A DNA stretch of 64,000 nucleotides from Reyranella sp. (lineage in GTDB: Bacteria > Pseudomonadota > Alphaproteobacteria > Reyranellales > Reyranellaceae). Shown piece after piece: positions 1-8,698 of the stretch. The first letter of the stretch is position 1, and every line of letters begins with the position of its first letter. The stretch is from the NCBI GenBank assembly GCA_022844015.1, contig JALHMO010000006.1, positions 1 through 64,000 of the forward strand, in the 5' to 3' direction. Below the pieces are notes generated by a model. It saw only the letters and a program-made list of their open reading frames with translations, was not told the origin of the DNA and ran no database searches. The position numbers and the translations under genes are program-made.

Positions 1-1
1 C

Positions 2-85
2 GGCAACCCGGTGGCCGGGGCGGTGGTGGGCGGCCTCGGCGGCGCGGCCATCGGCGCGGCGACGGCGCCCGCCAATCGCTGGTGA
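2..85 (+). CDS. C-terminal end of a glycine-zipper protein (5' truncated)
   Basis: Only the last 27 codons lie in the window; the frame is open from the first base and ends with TGA at 83-85. The visible residues alternate Gly/Ala with small hydrophobics (GGLGGAAIGAA) and end in NRW. This is the glycine-zipper pattern of small lipoproteins and outer-membrane 2TM proteins of the Rickettsia 17-kDa antigen/YMGG type. The full domain and any signal peptide lie outside the window, so the family assignment rests on composition alone. Confidence 0.55.
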   Translation, partial: GNPVAGAVVGGLGGAAIGAATAPANRW

Positions 86-149
86 GGCCGATCTCCCGGC
101 AGAACAGCTTCCGAGCAGGAGGCGAGCGAGCGAAGCCGGTCCCGCAGGG

Positions 150-377
150 TCAGGGCTGCTTCGTGGACCGGACGGGGACGGCGCGGACCACCGCGCCGTT
201 CACCTCGATGTCGACGGTGGGCGGCCGATGCTCGGGGCCCCACTTGCGGCCGTCGACGACGTCGACCGGACCCATGGGAAAGTTCAGCCGCCTGACCACC
301 GCGCCGGGCACGTCCTTGCCGTCGGCGTCGATGACGTACGGCCGGCCTTTGGCAAACTTCGCGAAATACTTCGCCAT
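150..377 (-). CDS. small conserved-looking hypothetical protein, 75 aa
   Basis: A 75-residue basic protein beginning MAKYFAKFAKGRPYV. The ATG at 377 was chosen because an AGGAG Shine-Dalgarno sequence lies 9 nt upstream; the longer open frame in the same phase has no credible start and runs into intergenic sequence. There is no signal peptide or membrane segment. The middle reads like a short beta-rich domain (VIDADGKDVPGAVVRRLNFPMG) and the C-terminus is VRSTKQP. I do not recognise a family. It is transcribed away from the SRAP gene and may be monocistronic. Confidence 0.5.
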   Translation of the reverse strand: MAKYFAKFAKGRPYVIDADGKDVPGAVVRRLNFPMGPVDVVDGRKWGPEHRPPTVDIEVNGAVVRAVPVRSTKQP

Positions 378-716
378 CTCGAACGCTCCTGCAGCTGCTG
401 GGCTGCAAGGGCTAGCCGAGGTGCGCTGCCCTGCCAAAGGGGAAAACCGCCCTCTGGGGCGGCCGATCATCATCCCCTCCCAAGCCCGCCCCGGGGGTGC
501 TGAAGCGGGGGGATGATGGTCCCGGGGCGGGTGCCGGCGATTGGGGGAGCGCCGGCACCAGAAGCAATGCGGCCGACCGCAAAAGGTTCCGCGGGGAATC
601 GCAGGTTTGTGCCGGCTGCGATGGGGCAAGCTGGTGGTTCGTGTCCAACGGTACCCCCAACAGCGGGCTCTGGGGCAACGCTTGCACGCGTCGGGCGGGC
701 ATGGCAGGCCAGCACG

Positions 717-1397
717 ATGTGCGGACGCTATACCTACGCCCTCACCTGGAAGCAGATCGTCGAGCTCTATCGACTCACCGTGCCGGAAGAGCCGCCGGAC
801 GGGCTGATCGAGAGCTACAACGTGGCGCCGACCCATACGATGCCGATCATCCGGCCGGCGGGAAACGGACGCGAGATGATCCTGGCCGGCTGGGGCCTGG
901 TGCCGTTCTGGCTGAAGCCCGACCAGCTCGACAAGCGGCCCTACAGCACCATCAACGCGCGGGCAGAGACCATCCGGACCGCGCCGACCTACCGCGATCC
1001 CTTCAGGAAGCGGCGCTGCCTGGTGCCGGCGACCGGCTGGTACGAGTGGCAGAAGGTCGACGCGAAGAGCAGGAAGCCGTTCCACTTCGCGCCCGTCGCC
1101 AGGCCGTTCGCGCTGGCCGGCGTCTACGACGTGTGGCGCGGCGACGGCCGACCGGCGGTCACCAGCTTCGCCATCGTCACGACCGAGGCGGCGCCGGGCA
1201 CCGCCGCCTATCACGACCGCATGCCGGTCGTGCTCGAGGAGAGCCAGTTCGAGGACTGGATGCGCCTGCCGCCCGAGGCGGCAGCCGATATGATGAAGCC
1301 CTACCCCGGCGCCATCGACCTGTGGGCGGTGACGAAGGACGTCGGCAACGTGCGCAACAACCGTCCAGACCTGATGGCCCGCGCCGAGCTGCTCTAG
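717..1397 (+). CDS. yedK: SRAP domain protein (YedK/HMCES family), abasic-site DNA-protein crosslinker
   Basis: This 226-residue protein covers one SRAP domain, the usual size of bacterial YedK. Removing the initiator Met exposes Cys2 (MCGRYT), the nucleophile that forms a thiazolidine crosslink with abasic sites in single-stranded DNA. The other active-site residues known from E. coli YedK are visible at equivalent positions: Asn80 in NARAET, Glu110 in GWYEW and His166 in YHDRMP. The ATG at 717 is fixed by the need for Cys at position 2; the frame is open further upstream, but a longer protein would bury the catalytic Cys. The family shields abasic sites during replication and is often SOS-associated; I see no LexA box here. 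All catalytic residues are intact. Confidence 0.95.
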   Translation: MCGRYTYALTWKQIVELYRLTVPEEPPDGLIESYNVAPTHTMPIIRPAGNGREMILAGWGLVPFWLKPDQLDKRPYSTINARAETIRTAPTYRDPFRKRRCLVPATGWYEWQKVDAKSRKPFHFAPVARPFALAGVYDVWRGDGRPAVTSFAIVTTEAAPGTAAYHDRMPVVLEESQFEDWMRLPPEAAADMMKPYPGAIDLWAVTKDVGNVRNNRPDLMARAELL

Positions 1398-1831
1398 CCG
1401 TGCGCGCCCCGGCCGCGTATCGCCGCCATCGCGCCTCGCCGGTGCTGCGCGGCGCGCGCGCCGGGCTAGGTTGCGCCGATAGGAGCGTCGGTTGCGACTT
1501 CGTCGCCCAGTACCTGAAGTTCCTGCAGTAGCGCCCCCGGAGCTTGCCACGAGAACATCGGCGTGATGGTGGCGACGCCGGTCTGCTCGACCGTGCTGTT
1601 CGTGGTGGCGGCGCTGTTCGCCATCCTGCTCGGCTTCTCGCCCAAGTTGAGTTCGACGCCTCGTCGGCAGGCTCCACAGCGATCGGCGACGTCCGGTGGC
1701 GAGACTTCCGCGCCGCGATGGAGTATAATGCTCGTGTGGTGGTTCGCAGCTCCTCGTGACCGGCGACCGCTTGGGGCGTCGTGGCACGTCGAGCCTGCGA
1801 CCTTGGGACGTTCGTTCGCAAGGAGGCAAGC
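1398..1831. other. gene-poor interval with one permease fragment
   Basis: This 434-bp gap separates the SRAP gene from the DUF2189 gene. Apart from the permease fragment at 1551-1658 I see nothing supportable: no terminator with a T-run, no palindromic repeat of the kinds found elsewhere in the window and no open frame with a ribosome-binding site. The last 15 bp hold the AGGAGG sequence serving the next gene. Confidence 0.5.
1551..1658 (+). pseudogene. remnant of an NCS2 uracil/xanthine permease
   Basis: About 35 codons read ENIGVMVATPVCSTVLFVVA followed by ALFAILLGFSPKLSS. This matches the stretch of nucleobase:cation symporter-2 proteins that begins ENIGVxxxT/QNVGLxxxT and runs through one membrane helix to LGxxPK. 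The similarity starts and stops abruptly: upstream and downstream codons in this frame do not look like the family and there is no start codon or ribosome-binding site. I read it as a decayed internal fragment of a permease of about 430 residues. The match is from memory of family motifs, not a search. Confidence 0.45.
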
Positions 1832-2704
1832 ATGGCCACGCATGACCACATCCGAAATCCCGTCGAATGGGGCTGGGACCAGCTGAAGCAGGCCGGTCAC
1901 GCCATGGGATCGGCGGCCCATTCGATGGAGGGTACCTGGGAGGCGCGCGACACCGCGCCGCCCGTGGTGCGCCGCATCGGCCTCGCCGACCTGCGCGACT
2001 CGCTAGCACAGGGTGCGCGCGACTTCGCGGCGTGCCGGACCGACGTCATCTTCCTTTGCCTACTTTATCCGTTGGCCGGCCTGATCATGGCGCGCATCGC
2101 CTTCGACTATGGCCTGTTGCCACTGATCTTCCCGCTGGTCTCCGGCTTCGCCCTCATCGCGCCGCTGTTCGGCGTCGGCCTCTACGAGATCAGCCGACGC
2201 CGCGAGCGCGGCATCGAGACCTCGTGGAAGGACGTGTTCGGCGTGCTGCGCTCGCCGGCGCTCGGCTCGATCGCAGTGCTCGGCTCCCTGCTGCTGGTCC
2301 TGTTCGCGCTCTGGCTGTTCGCGGCGAACCTGCTCTACACCGTGACGCTCGGCCCCGACGCGCCGGTCTCTGCCGTGGCGTTCGCGCGCGATGCCGTCAC
2401 CACGCCGCAGGGCTGGACGATGATCACCGTCGGAATCGGCCTCGGCTTCCTGTTCGCGCTGGCCGTCCTGGTGATCAGCGTGGTGTCGTTCCCGCTGCTG
2501 CTCGACCGCGACGTCGGCGTCGCCACCGCGATCCGGACCTCGGTCCGCGCCGTCGTGCAGAATCCGCTGCCGATGGCCGCGTGGGGGCTGATCATCGCCA
2601 TAGGCCTGGTGATCGGCACGATCCCGCTGCTCGTCGGGCTGGCCATCGTGCTGCCGATCCTCGGCCACGCCACGTGGCACCTCTATCGCAAGGTGGTGGG
2701 CTGA
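1832..2704 (+). CDS. DUF2189 family integral membrane protein, 290 aa
   Basis: The start is the ATG at 1832, 6 nt after a perfect AGGAGG (1821-1826); the frame stays open upstream to a GTG with no ribosome-binding site. The first 60 residues are soluble (MATHDHIRNPVEWGWDQLK). Four to six hydrophobic segments follow, at about residues 75-100, 105-130, 155-185, 215-250 and 255-285. The alternating helices and the conserved look of PLFGVGLYEISRRRERG, WKDVF and FPLLLDRDV match alphaproteobacterial DUF2189 inner-membrane proteins, whose function is unknown. It converges on the carboxylase gene with a 9-bp gap. Confidence 0.8.
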   Translation: MATHDHIRNPVEWGWDQLKQAGHAMGSAAHSMEGTWEARDTAPPVVRRIGLADLRDSLAQGARDFAACRTDVIFLCLLYPLAGLIMARIAFDYGLLPLIFPLVSGFALIAPLFGVGLYEISRRRERGIETSWKDVFGVLRSPALGSIAVLGSLLLVLFALWLFAANLLYTVTLGPDAPVSAVAFARDAVTTPQGWTMITVGIGLGFLFALAVLVISVVSFPLLLDRDVGVATAIRTSVRAVVQNPLPMAAWGLIIAIGLVIGTIPLLVGLAIVLPILGHATWHLYRKVVG

Positions 2705-2713
2705 CCAGCCCGG

Positions 2714-4735
2714 TCAGCCCTCGTCCTCGAACTCGACCAGCTCGGCGCCCTCGGCGACCTGCTCGCCGATGGCGTAGCGCAGCGTCTTGACCTTACCATC
2801 GAGCGGCGCGGCGAGGGTGTGCTCCATCTTCATCGCCTCGAGCACGAGGAGCGGCTGGCCCTTGCTCACGCTGTCGCCGACTTTGACGCGCAGATCGATG
2901 ATCTTGCCTGGCAGCGGCGCGCGGACGGCCGCCTCGCCCGAGGCGGCGGCCTCGTACTGCGTCACGTCGAGCGGATCGACGAGGCGCAGCCGGCGGCTGG
3001 CGCCATCGGCGAACACGGTGTAGTCGACGCCGTCGCCGGTCTGGCGGCGCACCACGGATGCCGTGAAGGTGTCCTCGCCCAAGCGGACGGCGAGCCTGTC
3101 CGCCTCGAGACGGCGGACCTCGGCGTCGAGCGCCCCTCCAGGCAGCTCGAGCCGGATGCCGCCGGCGCGCCGACGCCGGGCGATCACCGCGACCTCGCGC
3201 TCGCCGTCCTTCCAGCGCACATCGTCGTGCCCGTCGTCGAGCAGTCGGAAGGCGTCCTGTCGGGTCCACGGCGACCAGGGATCGCCGGACGCCCGCGCGG
3301 CGGCATCGGTGGCCTCCTGCCACTCGACCAGCCGCGCCAGCGTCGCGACGGCGAGGGCGCGGTCGTCGGCCGGCTGCAGCTTGGCGAACAGCGATTCGCG
3401 ATGACGCTCGATGAAGCCCGTGTCGACCTCGCCGCCGACGAATGCCGGATGGGCGCACAGCGCTTTCAGGAGCTGGGCGTTGGTGGTCACGCCGACCACC
3501 TCTGTCTCGCCCATCAGGGCCGCCATTCGGCGCAGCGCCGACGTGCGATCGCGATCGTGCACGATCACCTTGGCGATCATGGGATCGTAGAATGGCGTGA
3601 CGGTGTCGCCCTGGCGAACGCCGGTGTCGACGCGCACGTGCGGCCCCTCCTCCGGCAATCGGAGATGGACCAGGGTGCCGGTCGACGGCAGGAAGTTGCG
3701 CGCCGGATCCTCGGCGTAGAGCCGGACCTCGACGGCATGGCCGTCGATGCGCAGCTGGTCCTGCGCGAGCGGCAACCGGCCGCCCGCCGCGACGATCAGC
3801 TGCCACTCGACGAGGTCCTGGCCGGTGATGGCCTCGGTCACCGGGTGCTCGACCTGCAGCCTCGTGTTCATCTCCATGAAGTAGAAGGTGCCGTCCTGAT
3901 TGGCGATGAACTCGACGGTGCCGGCGCCCTGGTAGCCGATCGCCCTGGCCGCCGCGACGGCCGCCTCGCCCATTGCCTTGCGGCGCTCCGGGTCCATGGC
4001 GGGGGCCGGCGCCTCCTCGATCACCTTCTGGTGGCGCCGCTGGATCGAGCAGTCGCGCTCGAACAGATAGACGCAACCGCCGTGGCTGTCGGCGAACACC
4101 TGGATCTCGATATGGCGCGGCCGCGTCAGGTACTTCTCGACCAGCACGTGGTCGTCGGCGAAGGACGCCTTGGCCTCGCGCTTGGCGCCCGCCAGCGCAT
4201 CGGCGAACTTCGCCGGTTCCTCGACCACCCGCATGCCCTTGCCACCGCCGCCAGCCGACGCCTTGATCAGCACCGGATAGCCGATGCGCCCGGCCTCGCG
4301 CGCCAGGAGGTCGGGCGACTGGTCGTCGCCATGATAGCCCGGCACCAGCGGCACCCGGGCCTTCTCCATGATCTTCTTGGCCTCGCTCTTGGAGCCCATG
4401 GCATGGATTGCCGCGGGCGGCGGGCCGATGAACACGATGCTCGCCTTGCCGCAGGCCTCGGCGAAACCGGGATTCTCCGACAGGAAGCCGTAGCCCGGAT
4501 GGATCGCCTCGGCGCCAGTGCGGCGTGCCGCCTCGATCAGGCGATCGCCGACCAGGTAGCTGTCACGCGCCGGCGACGGGCCGATATGGACGGCCTCGTC
4601 GGCCATCGCCACGTGGCGCGCACTACGGTCGGCATCGGAATAGACGGCCACCGTCTTGATGCCGAGCCGCCGCGCCGTCTTGATGACGCGGCAGGCGATT
4701 TCGCCTCGATTGGCGATCAGGATCTTGGAGAACAT
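2714..4735 (-). CDS. liuD: acyl-CoA carboxylase biotin-carboxylase/BCCP subunit (methylcrotonyl-CoA type)
   Basis: The alpha subunit (673 aa) carboxylates its own biotin with ATP and bicarbonate. It starts MFSKILIANRGEIACRV, the canonical biotin-carboxylase N-terminus. The ATP-grasp glycine loop GGGGKGM is near residue 165 and the catalytic EMNTRLQVEHPVTE near 285-300. A BT domain follows, and the C-terminal biotinyl domain carries AMKMEH with acceptor Lys636. Its ATG shares one base with the stop of the upstream crotonase gene (TGATG), so translation is coupled, and the carboxyltransferase gene lies just upstream. With these neighbours 3-methylcrotonyl-CoA (leucine degradation) is the likeliest substrate; geranyl-CoA or propionyl-CoA carboxylase are alternatives. 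Confidence 0.9.
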   Translation of the reverse strand: MFSKILIANRGEIACRVIKTARRLGIKTVAVYSDADRSARHVAMADEAVHIGPSPARDSYLVGDRLIEAARRTGAEAIHPGYGFLSENPGFAEACGKASIVFIGPPPAAIHAMGSKSEAKKIMEKARVPLVPGYHGDDQSPDLLAREAGRIGYPVLIKASAGGGGKGMRVVEEPAKFADALAGAKREAKASFADDHVLVEKYLTRPRHIEIQVFADSHGGCVYLFERDCSIQRRHQKVIEEAPAPAMDPERRKAMGEAAVAAARAIGYQGAGTVEFIANQDGTFYFMEMNTRLQVEHPVTEAITGQDLVEWQLIVAAGGRLPLAQDQLRIDGHAVEVRLYAEDPARNFLPSTGTLVHLRLPEEGPHVRVDTGVRQGDTVTPFYDPMIAKVIVHDRDRTSALRRMAALMGETEVVGVTTNAQLLKALCAHPAFVGGEVDTGFIERHRESLFAKLQPADDRALAVATLARLVEWQEATDAAARASGDPWSPWTRQDAFRLLDDGHDDVRWKDGEREVAVIARRRRAGGIRLELPGGALDAEVRRLEADRLAVRLGEDTFTASVVRRQTGDGVDYTVFADGASRRLRLVDPLDVTQYEAAASGEAAVRAPLPGKIIDLRVKVGDSVSKGQPLLVLEAMKMEHTLAAPLDGKVKTLRYAIGEQVAEGAELVEFEDEG

Positions 4736-5517
4736 CAGACCGCCCACCTCGGCTTGCGCTTGTCCAGGAAGGCCTTCATGCCTTCCATCGCCTCGTCCGT
4801 CGTGCATTGGTTGGCGACGTGCTCGCCCAGGAAACTCGCGGTTTCGGCATCGTGCGGCGCGGCATCGACCGCGGTGATCAGTTCCTTCACGAGCTTCTGC
4901 ACCGACGGGGCGCCGAGCTTCAGCTCGCTGGCCAACGTGGCGATGGCCCCGTCGAGCTCGTCCGCCTCCACCACCTGGTCGACCAGGCCCAACCGCAAAG
5001 CCGTTGCCGAGTCGAAGAGACCGCCGTGCATCAGGAGCTGGCGCGCCACCCGCGGGCCGACCGCCTGGATCAGAACCGGGATGGCGATCCCCGCCAACAG
5101 GCCGTTGCGCGCCGATGTCAGCCCGAACCGGGCCGACGACGCGGCAATGGCGAAGTCGCAGGCCAGCATCAGGCCGACGCCACCACCGACCGCCGCCCCG
5201 TGCACGCGCGCGATCGACGGCTTGGGAAAGTCGTAGACCGCCTGCACGGCGCCCATCATCACGTCGGCGCCGACCCGGCGGGTGATGGCGTCGAGCCCGG
5301 GCCAGGTCAGCACCCAGTTGAAGTCGCCGCCGGCCGAGAAGGAGCGGCCCTGCGCCGCCAGCACCATGACGCGCACGCCGTCATCGGCGGCGAAGGCTTC
5401 GACCGTCTCGATGATCGCGCGCGCGGTGTCGCCGTCGAAGGCATTCATCTCCTTCGGCCGGTTCAGGGTCAGGGTCGCCACGCCGCCCGCGACCGCCGTG
5501 TTCACGAGATCCGTCAT
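4735..5517 (-). CDS. enoyl-CoA hydratase/isomerase family protein (LiuC-like) with atypical active site
   Basis: This 260-residue crotonase lies between the two carboxylase subunit genes, the position of methylglutaconyl-CoA hydratase in leucine-degradation operons. Oxyanion-hole segments are present: SAGGDFNW near residue 62 and GAAVGGGVGLMLACD near 110-123. The first catalytic Glu position is Gly, as in many LiuC proteins, but the second, normally in a motif like FxLSEVxxGL, reads FGLTSARNGLL with Ser in place of Glu. Hydratase activity is therefore uncertain. It starts 7 bp after the liuB stop and ends overlapping the liuD start. Confidence 0.75.
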   Translation of the reverse strand: MTDLVNTAVAGGVATLTLNRPKEMNAFDGDTARAIIETVEAFAADDGVRVMVLAAQGRSFSAGGDFNWVLTWPGLDAITRRVGADVMMGAVQAVYDFPKPSIARVHGAAVGGGVGLMLACDFAIAASSARFGLTSARNGLLAGIAIPVLIQAVGPRVARQLLMHGGLFDSATALRLGLVDQVVEADELDGAIATLASELKLGAPSVQKLVKELITAVDAAPHDAETASFLGEHVANQCTTDEAMEGMKAFLDKRKPRWAV

Positions 5518-5524
5518 TGTCCAA

Positions 5525-7132
5525 TCACATCCGGAAGACGCCGAACCTGGTCTGCCCGATCGGCTGGTTCATCGCCGCCGACAGGCCGAGCGCCAGTGCC
5601 ATGCGCGTGTCGACCGGGTCGAGGATGCCATCGTCCCAGATCCGCGCCGTGGCGTAGTACGGATGACCTTCACGCTCGTAAGCCTCGCGAATCGGCAGCT
5701 TGAACGCCTCCTCGTCCTCCTTCGACCAGGCGCCGCCCCGCGCCTCGATGTTGTCGCGCCGCACCGTGGCGAGCACGCTGGCTGCCTGTTCCCCGCCCAT
5801 CACCGAGATGCGTGCGCTCGGCCACATCCAGAGGAAACGCGGGCCGTAGGCGCGGCCGCACATGCCGTAGTTGCCGGCGCCATAGCTGCCGCCCACGATC
5901 ACCGTGAACTTCGGCACGTTCACCGTCGATACCGCGGTCACCATCTTGGCGCCGTCGCGGGCGATGCCGCCGGCCTCGTACTTGCGGCCGACCATGAACC
6001 CCGTGATATTCTGCAGGAACAGGAGCGGGATACCGCGCTGGCCGCACAGCTCGATGAAGTGCGCGGCCTTGAGGGCGGATTCGTTGAACAGGATGCCGTT
6101 GTTGGCGACCACGCCGACCGGATAGCCCCAGATGCGGGCGAAGCCGGTGACGATGGTCGTGCCATAGAGGTGCTTGAACTCGTCGAGCTCGCTGCCGTCG
6201 ACCAGCCGGGCGATCACCTCGCGCATGTCGAAGGGCGTGCGGTTGTCGGACGGCACGACGCCGTAGAGCTCCTCGGCGGCGTACCGCGGCTCATGCGGCT
6301 CGAGCAGCGACACCGAGGGCTGCTTCTTCCAGTTTAGATTGGCGACGATGCGCCGTGCCATGCCGAGCGCGTGGCTGTCGTTCTGGGCATAGTGATCGGC
6401 GACACCCGACGTGCGTGCATGGACATCGGCGCCGCCCAGGTCCTCGGCGCTCACGATCTCGCCGATCGCAGCCTTCACCAGCGGCGGGCCGGCGAGGAAG
6501 ATGGTGCCCTGCTTGCGCACGATGACCGTCTCGTCGCTCATCGCCGGCACGTAGGCGCCGCCCGCCGTGCAGGAGCCCATCACGACGGCGATCTGCGGGA
6601 TGCCCTGCGCCGACATGTTGGCCTGGTTGTAGAAGATGCGGCCGAAATGGGTCTTGTCGGGGAACACTTCCGGCCATTGCGGCAGGTTGGCGCCACCGGA
6701 ATCGACCAGGTAGATGCAGGGCAGACGATTCTCCATCCCCACGTCCTGGGCGCGGAGATGCTTCTTCACCGTCATCGGATAATAGGTGCCGCCCTTCACC
6801 GTGGCGTCGTTGCACACGATCACGCACTCGACGCCGCTCACCCGGCCGACGCCGGTGATGACGCCCGAGCCTGGCGCCTCGTTGTCGTACATGTCGAGGG
6901 CGGCGAGCGGCGACAGCTCGAGGAACGGCGAACCGGGGTCGAGCAACGCCCGGACACGCTCGCGCGGCAGCAGCTTGCCGCGGGCGACGTGGCGCTTGCG
7001 CGAGTCCTCGCCGCCGCCCAGCCGTACCTCGGCCGTGCGGCGGCGCAAATCCTCGACCAGGCCACGCATGGTCTCGGCGTTGCGCTTGAAAGTGTCGGAC
7101 CGGGTGTCGACGTGCGAGGAAAGGATGGTCAT
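5525..7132 (-). CDS. liuB: acyl-CoA carboxylase carboxyltransferase subunit (methylcrotonyl-CoA carboxylase beta)
   Basis: This 535-residue protein is the exact size class of MCC beta. It transfers the carboxyl group from biotin to the acyl-CoA. Two crotonase-fold halves are visible: the N-terminal half with the [12 protein letters not shown] segment and [17 protein letters not shown], and the C-terminal half with [19 protein letters not shown] and [18 protein letters not shown], all diagnostic of this subunit. The N-terminus [15 protein letters not shown] fits the family, which fixes the ATG at 7132 even though no Shine-Dalgarno is visible; a GC-rich hairpin abuts the start instead. First gene of a liuB-liuC-liuD operon. 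Confidence 0.93.
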   Translation of the reverse strand: MTILSSHVDTRSDTFKRNAETMRGLVEDLRRRTAEVRLGGGEDSRKRHVARGKLLPRERVRALLDPGSPFLELSPLAALDMYDNEAPGSGVITGVGRVSGVECVIVCNDATVKGGTYYPMTVKKHLRAQDVGMENRLPCIYLVDSGGANLPQWPEVFPDKTHFGRIFYNQANMSAQGIPQIAVVMGSCTAGGAYVPAMSDETVIVRKQGTIFLAGPPLVKAAIGEIVSAEDLGGADVHARTSGVADHYAQNDSHALGMARRIVANLNWKKQPSVSLLEPHEPRYAAEELYGVVPSDNRTPFDMREVIARLVDGSELDEFKHLYGTTIVTGFARIWGYPVGVVANNGILFNESALKAAHFIELCGQRGIPLLFLQNITGFMVGRKYEAGGIARDGAKMVTAVSTVNVPKFTVIVGGSYGAGNYGMCGRAYGPRFLWMWPSARISVMGGEQAASVLATVRRDNIEARGGAWSKEDEEAFKLPIREAYEREGHPYYATARIWDDGILDPVDTRMALALGLSAAMNQPIGQTRFGVFRM

Positions 7133-7152
7133 GCCGGGCCAAACTGCCCGGC
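7133..7152 (-). promoter_or_regulatory. GC-rich hairpin directly abutting the liuB start codon
   Basis: A perfect 7-bp inverted repeat (GCCGGGC, 6-nt loop, GCCCGGC) occupies the 20 bases immediately 5' of the liuB ATG. It replaces the region where a ribosome-binding site would be, and no AGGAG-like sequence is visible nearby. Such a structure could restrain initiation; this is inference from sequence only. Confidence 0.4.
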
Positions 7153-7265
7153 CGCGCGAGGACGTGCAAGGCCGGTGCAGTCAGGGCGCCGACAATGTCG
7201 CATCGGTGTTTCGCGCATCTTCTTCCTCCCCCGTAGCAGCTGGGCAATCGCATAGGGAAGAAATG

Positions 7266-7434
7266 CCGTCATCCCGGCCGGAGCCGAGCGCAACGCCTGC
7301 CCCTGAGCGAAGCCGAAGGGGGGCGCAGTGGAGGGACCCTTCTTGTTGCGGCATCAGCAAGAAAGGTCCCTCGACTGCGCCATCAATGGCGCTGTAAGCA
7401 GCCCTTAGCCGGGCGGCTTCGCTCGCGATGACGG
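7266..7434. repeat. family A palindromic repeat, long form
   Basis: The element starts CCGTCATCCCGGCCGGAGCC and ends with the complementary GGCGGCTTCGCTCGCGATGA plus CGG. Inner arms GTGGAGGGACCCTTCTT and AAGAAAGGTCCCTCGAC face each other around a short loop. It fills the middle of the 365-bp gap between liuB and the DctP-type gene. The same arm sequences recur at 14503, 27301, 43996 and 55501. The arms are imperfect, so this is an older copy. Confidence 0.8.
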
Positions 7435-7497
7435 TTGTTGCCATCTGCGAATGCCGCCGATGCGGGGAGGGAACGAAAGCAGGCTTGCCGGGACGCG

Positions 7498-8586
7498 CTA
7501 CGGCAGCCGCGACAGGTTCCTCCAGCCGACGTTCTGGCCGACGAAGGTGCGCAGGTTGGCGAGGGCCGCGGCGAAGTCGGCATCTCGGTCGGCCTGCTCC
7601 TTCAGCACGATGTCGGAGTTGCTGCGGAACGCTTTCATCAGCTCGGGCGACCACTGCCGGATGACGACACCCGAGGCGCGCAGCTTGTCGATCGCCAGTC
7701 CCTGCATGTGAGGTGAACGGCTCAGCATCCAGGCGATGTTGGCGCGGCAGGCGGTCTCGATCTGCGCCCGCAGGGTGGCCGGCAATGCCTCCCATCTGTC
7801 CTTGCGCATCAGGAAATCGAGCACCGCCGACGGCTGCTGCCAGCCGGGCACGTAGTAAGGCAAGCCGAGCCTGTCGAAGCCGAGCGCGGCATCGATCGAC
7901 GGCGTCGACATCTCGCCACCATCCACGGTGCCCTGCTGCAGCTTGTAGAAGAATTCGCCGGGCGGCAGCGGCACCAAGGTCGCGCCGAGCCGCGCCATCA
8001 CCTCGCCGGCGACGCGGCCGTAGCGCAGCCGCAGGCCCTTCAGGTCGGCCACCGTGTTGAGGTCCCCGCGAAACCAGCCGCCGCCCTTGGCGCCCTGGAT
8101 GCCGCACGGAATGCCGGCGACGCCGAGCTTGTCGTAGGCGTCGCGATGGATGCGGCTGCCGTCGCCCTCCAGCATCCACGAGGTCATGTCCTCCGGGCCG
8201 GGGCCGAATGGGATCGTGGCGAAGGCGCCGAAGACAGGCGCCTTGCTGGCGGCGTAGCCCGACCAGGTGAAGGCCGCCGCCAGGTCGCCGTTGACGATGG
8301 CGTCGAGCATGTCGGCCGTCGGGGCCACGCGCCCCGGCTCGACGATCTTGATCGACAGCGCGCCGCCCGACATCTGCTTCACGGTCCGGGTAAAGACCCG
8401 CACGGCCTCGCCGGATCCGGGCAGGGCGGGGCTGAAGGCGGTCTGCATCTGCAGGAGCCGCTTGGGAGCGGCGACGGCATCCGCGCCCTTCTCGGAAGGC
8501 TTCTCCTTGTCGCCCGCCAAAGCGCTGCCCGCCACCGCCAGCATCGCTGCGGCGAGGCCAACAACGGCAATACATTTACGGTGCAC
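7498..8586 (-). CDS. TRAP-type (DctP family) periplasmic substrate-binding protein
   Basis: The protein is about 362 residues with a Sec signal (HRKCIAVVGLAAAMLAVAGS then ALAG). The mature part has the DctP pattern: an early LQMQTAFSPALPGSG segment, PFGPGPEDMTSWM and IPCGIQGAKGGGWFRGDLN. VDGGEMSTPSIDAALGFDRL in the middle matches the ligand-contact region of binding proteins for monocarboxylates and 2-oxoacids. The GTG at 8586 was chosen because it sits just before the basic n-region; a GTG at 8664 would add 26 implausible residues. No DctQM membrane genes are nearby. The ligand is unknown, and its place between acyl-CoA genes may hint at an organic acid. Confidence 0.8.
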   Translation of the reverse strand: MHRKCIAVVGLAAAMLAVAGSALAGDKEKPSEKGADAVAAPKRLLQMQTAFSPALPGSGEAVRVFTRTVKQMSGGALSIKIVEPGRVAPTADMLDAIVNGDLAAAFTWSGYAASKAPVFGAFATIPFGPGPEDMTSWMLEGDGSRIHRDAYDKLGVAGIPCGIQGAKGGGWFRGDLNTVADLKGLRLRYGRVAGEVMARLGATLVPLPPGEFFYKLQQGTVDGGEMSTPSIDAALGFDRLGLPYYVPGWQQPSAVLDFLMRKDRWEALPATLRAQIETACRANIAWMLSRSPHMQGLAIDKLRASGVVIRQWSPELMKAFRSNSDIVLKEQADRDADFAAALANLRTFVGQNVGWRNLSRLP

Positions 8587-8698
8587 GACCGACCATCCGT
8601 CGCCCGGCTCCCCCAAGCCCCAAAACCGCTTCTGCGGCCATTTCAGCCCCGGTGAGTTTTGCACGACCCCGGGGCGGGAACAAGGAAAAGGCGGGACG

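Noticed and set aside
2819-5236. 805-codon open frame antisense to the carboxylase and crotonase genes
   Set aside because: It is the mirror frame produced by GC-biased third codon positions of two well-identified genes; the product is Arg/His/Ala-rich without domains. The same applies to 11782-13854 (-), 29635-31530 (-), 31530-33263 (-), 34838-36505 (-) and 53752-55926 (+).
7266-7434. Long hairpins considered as Rho-independent terminators
   Set aside because: They lack a T-run after the stem, occur in both orientations and share sequence between unrelated loci, so they were classed as dispersed repeats.
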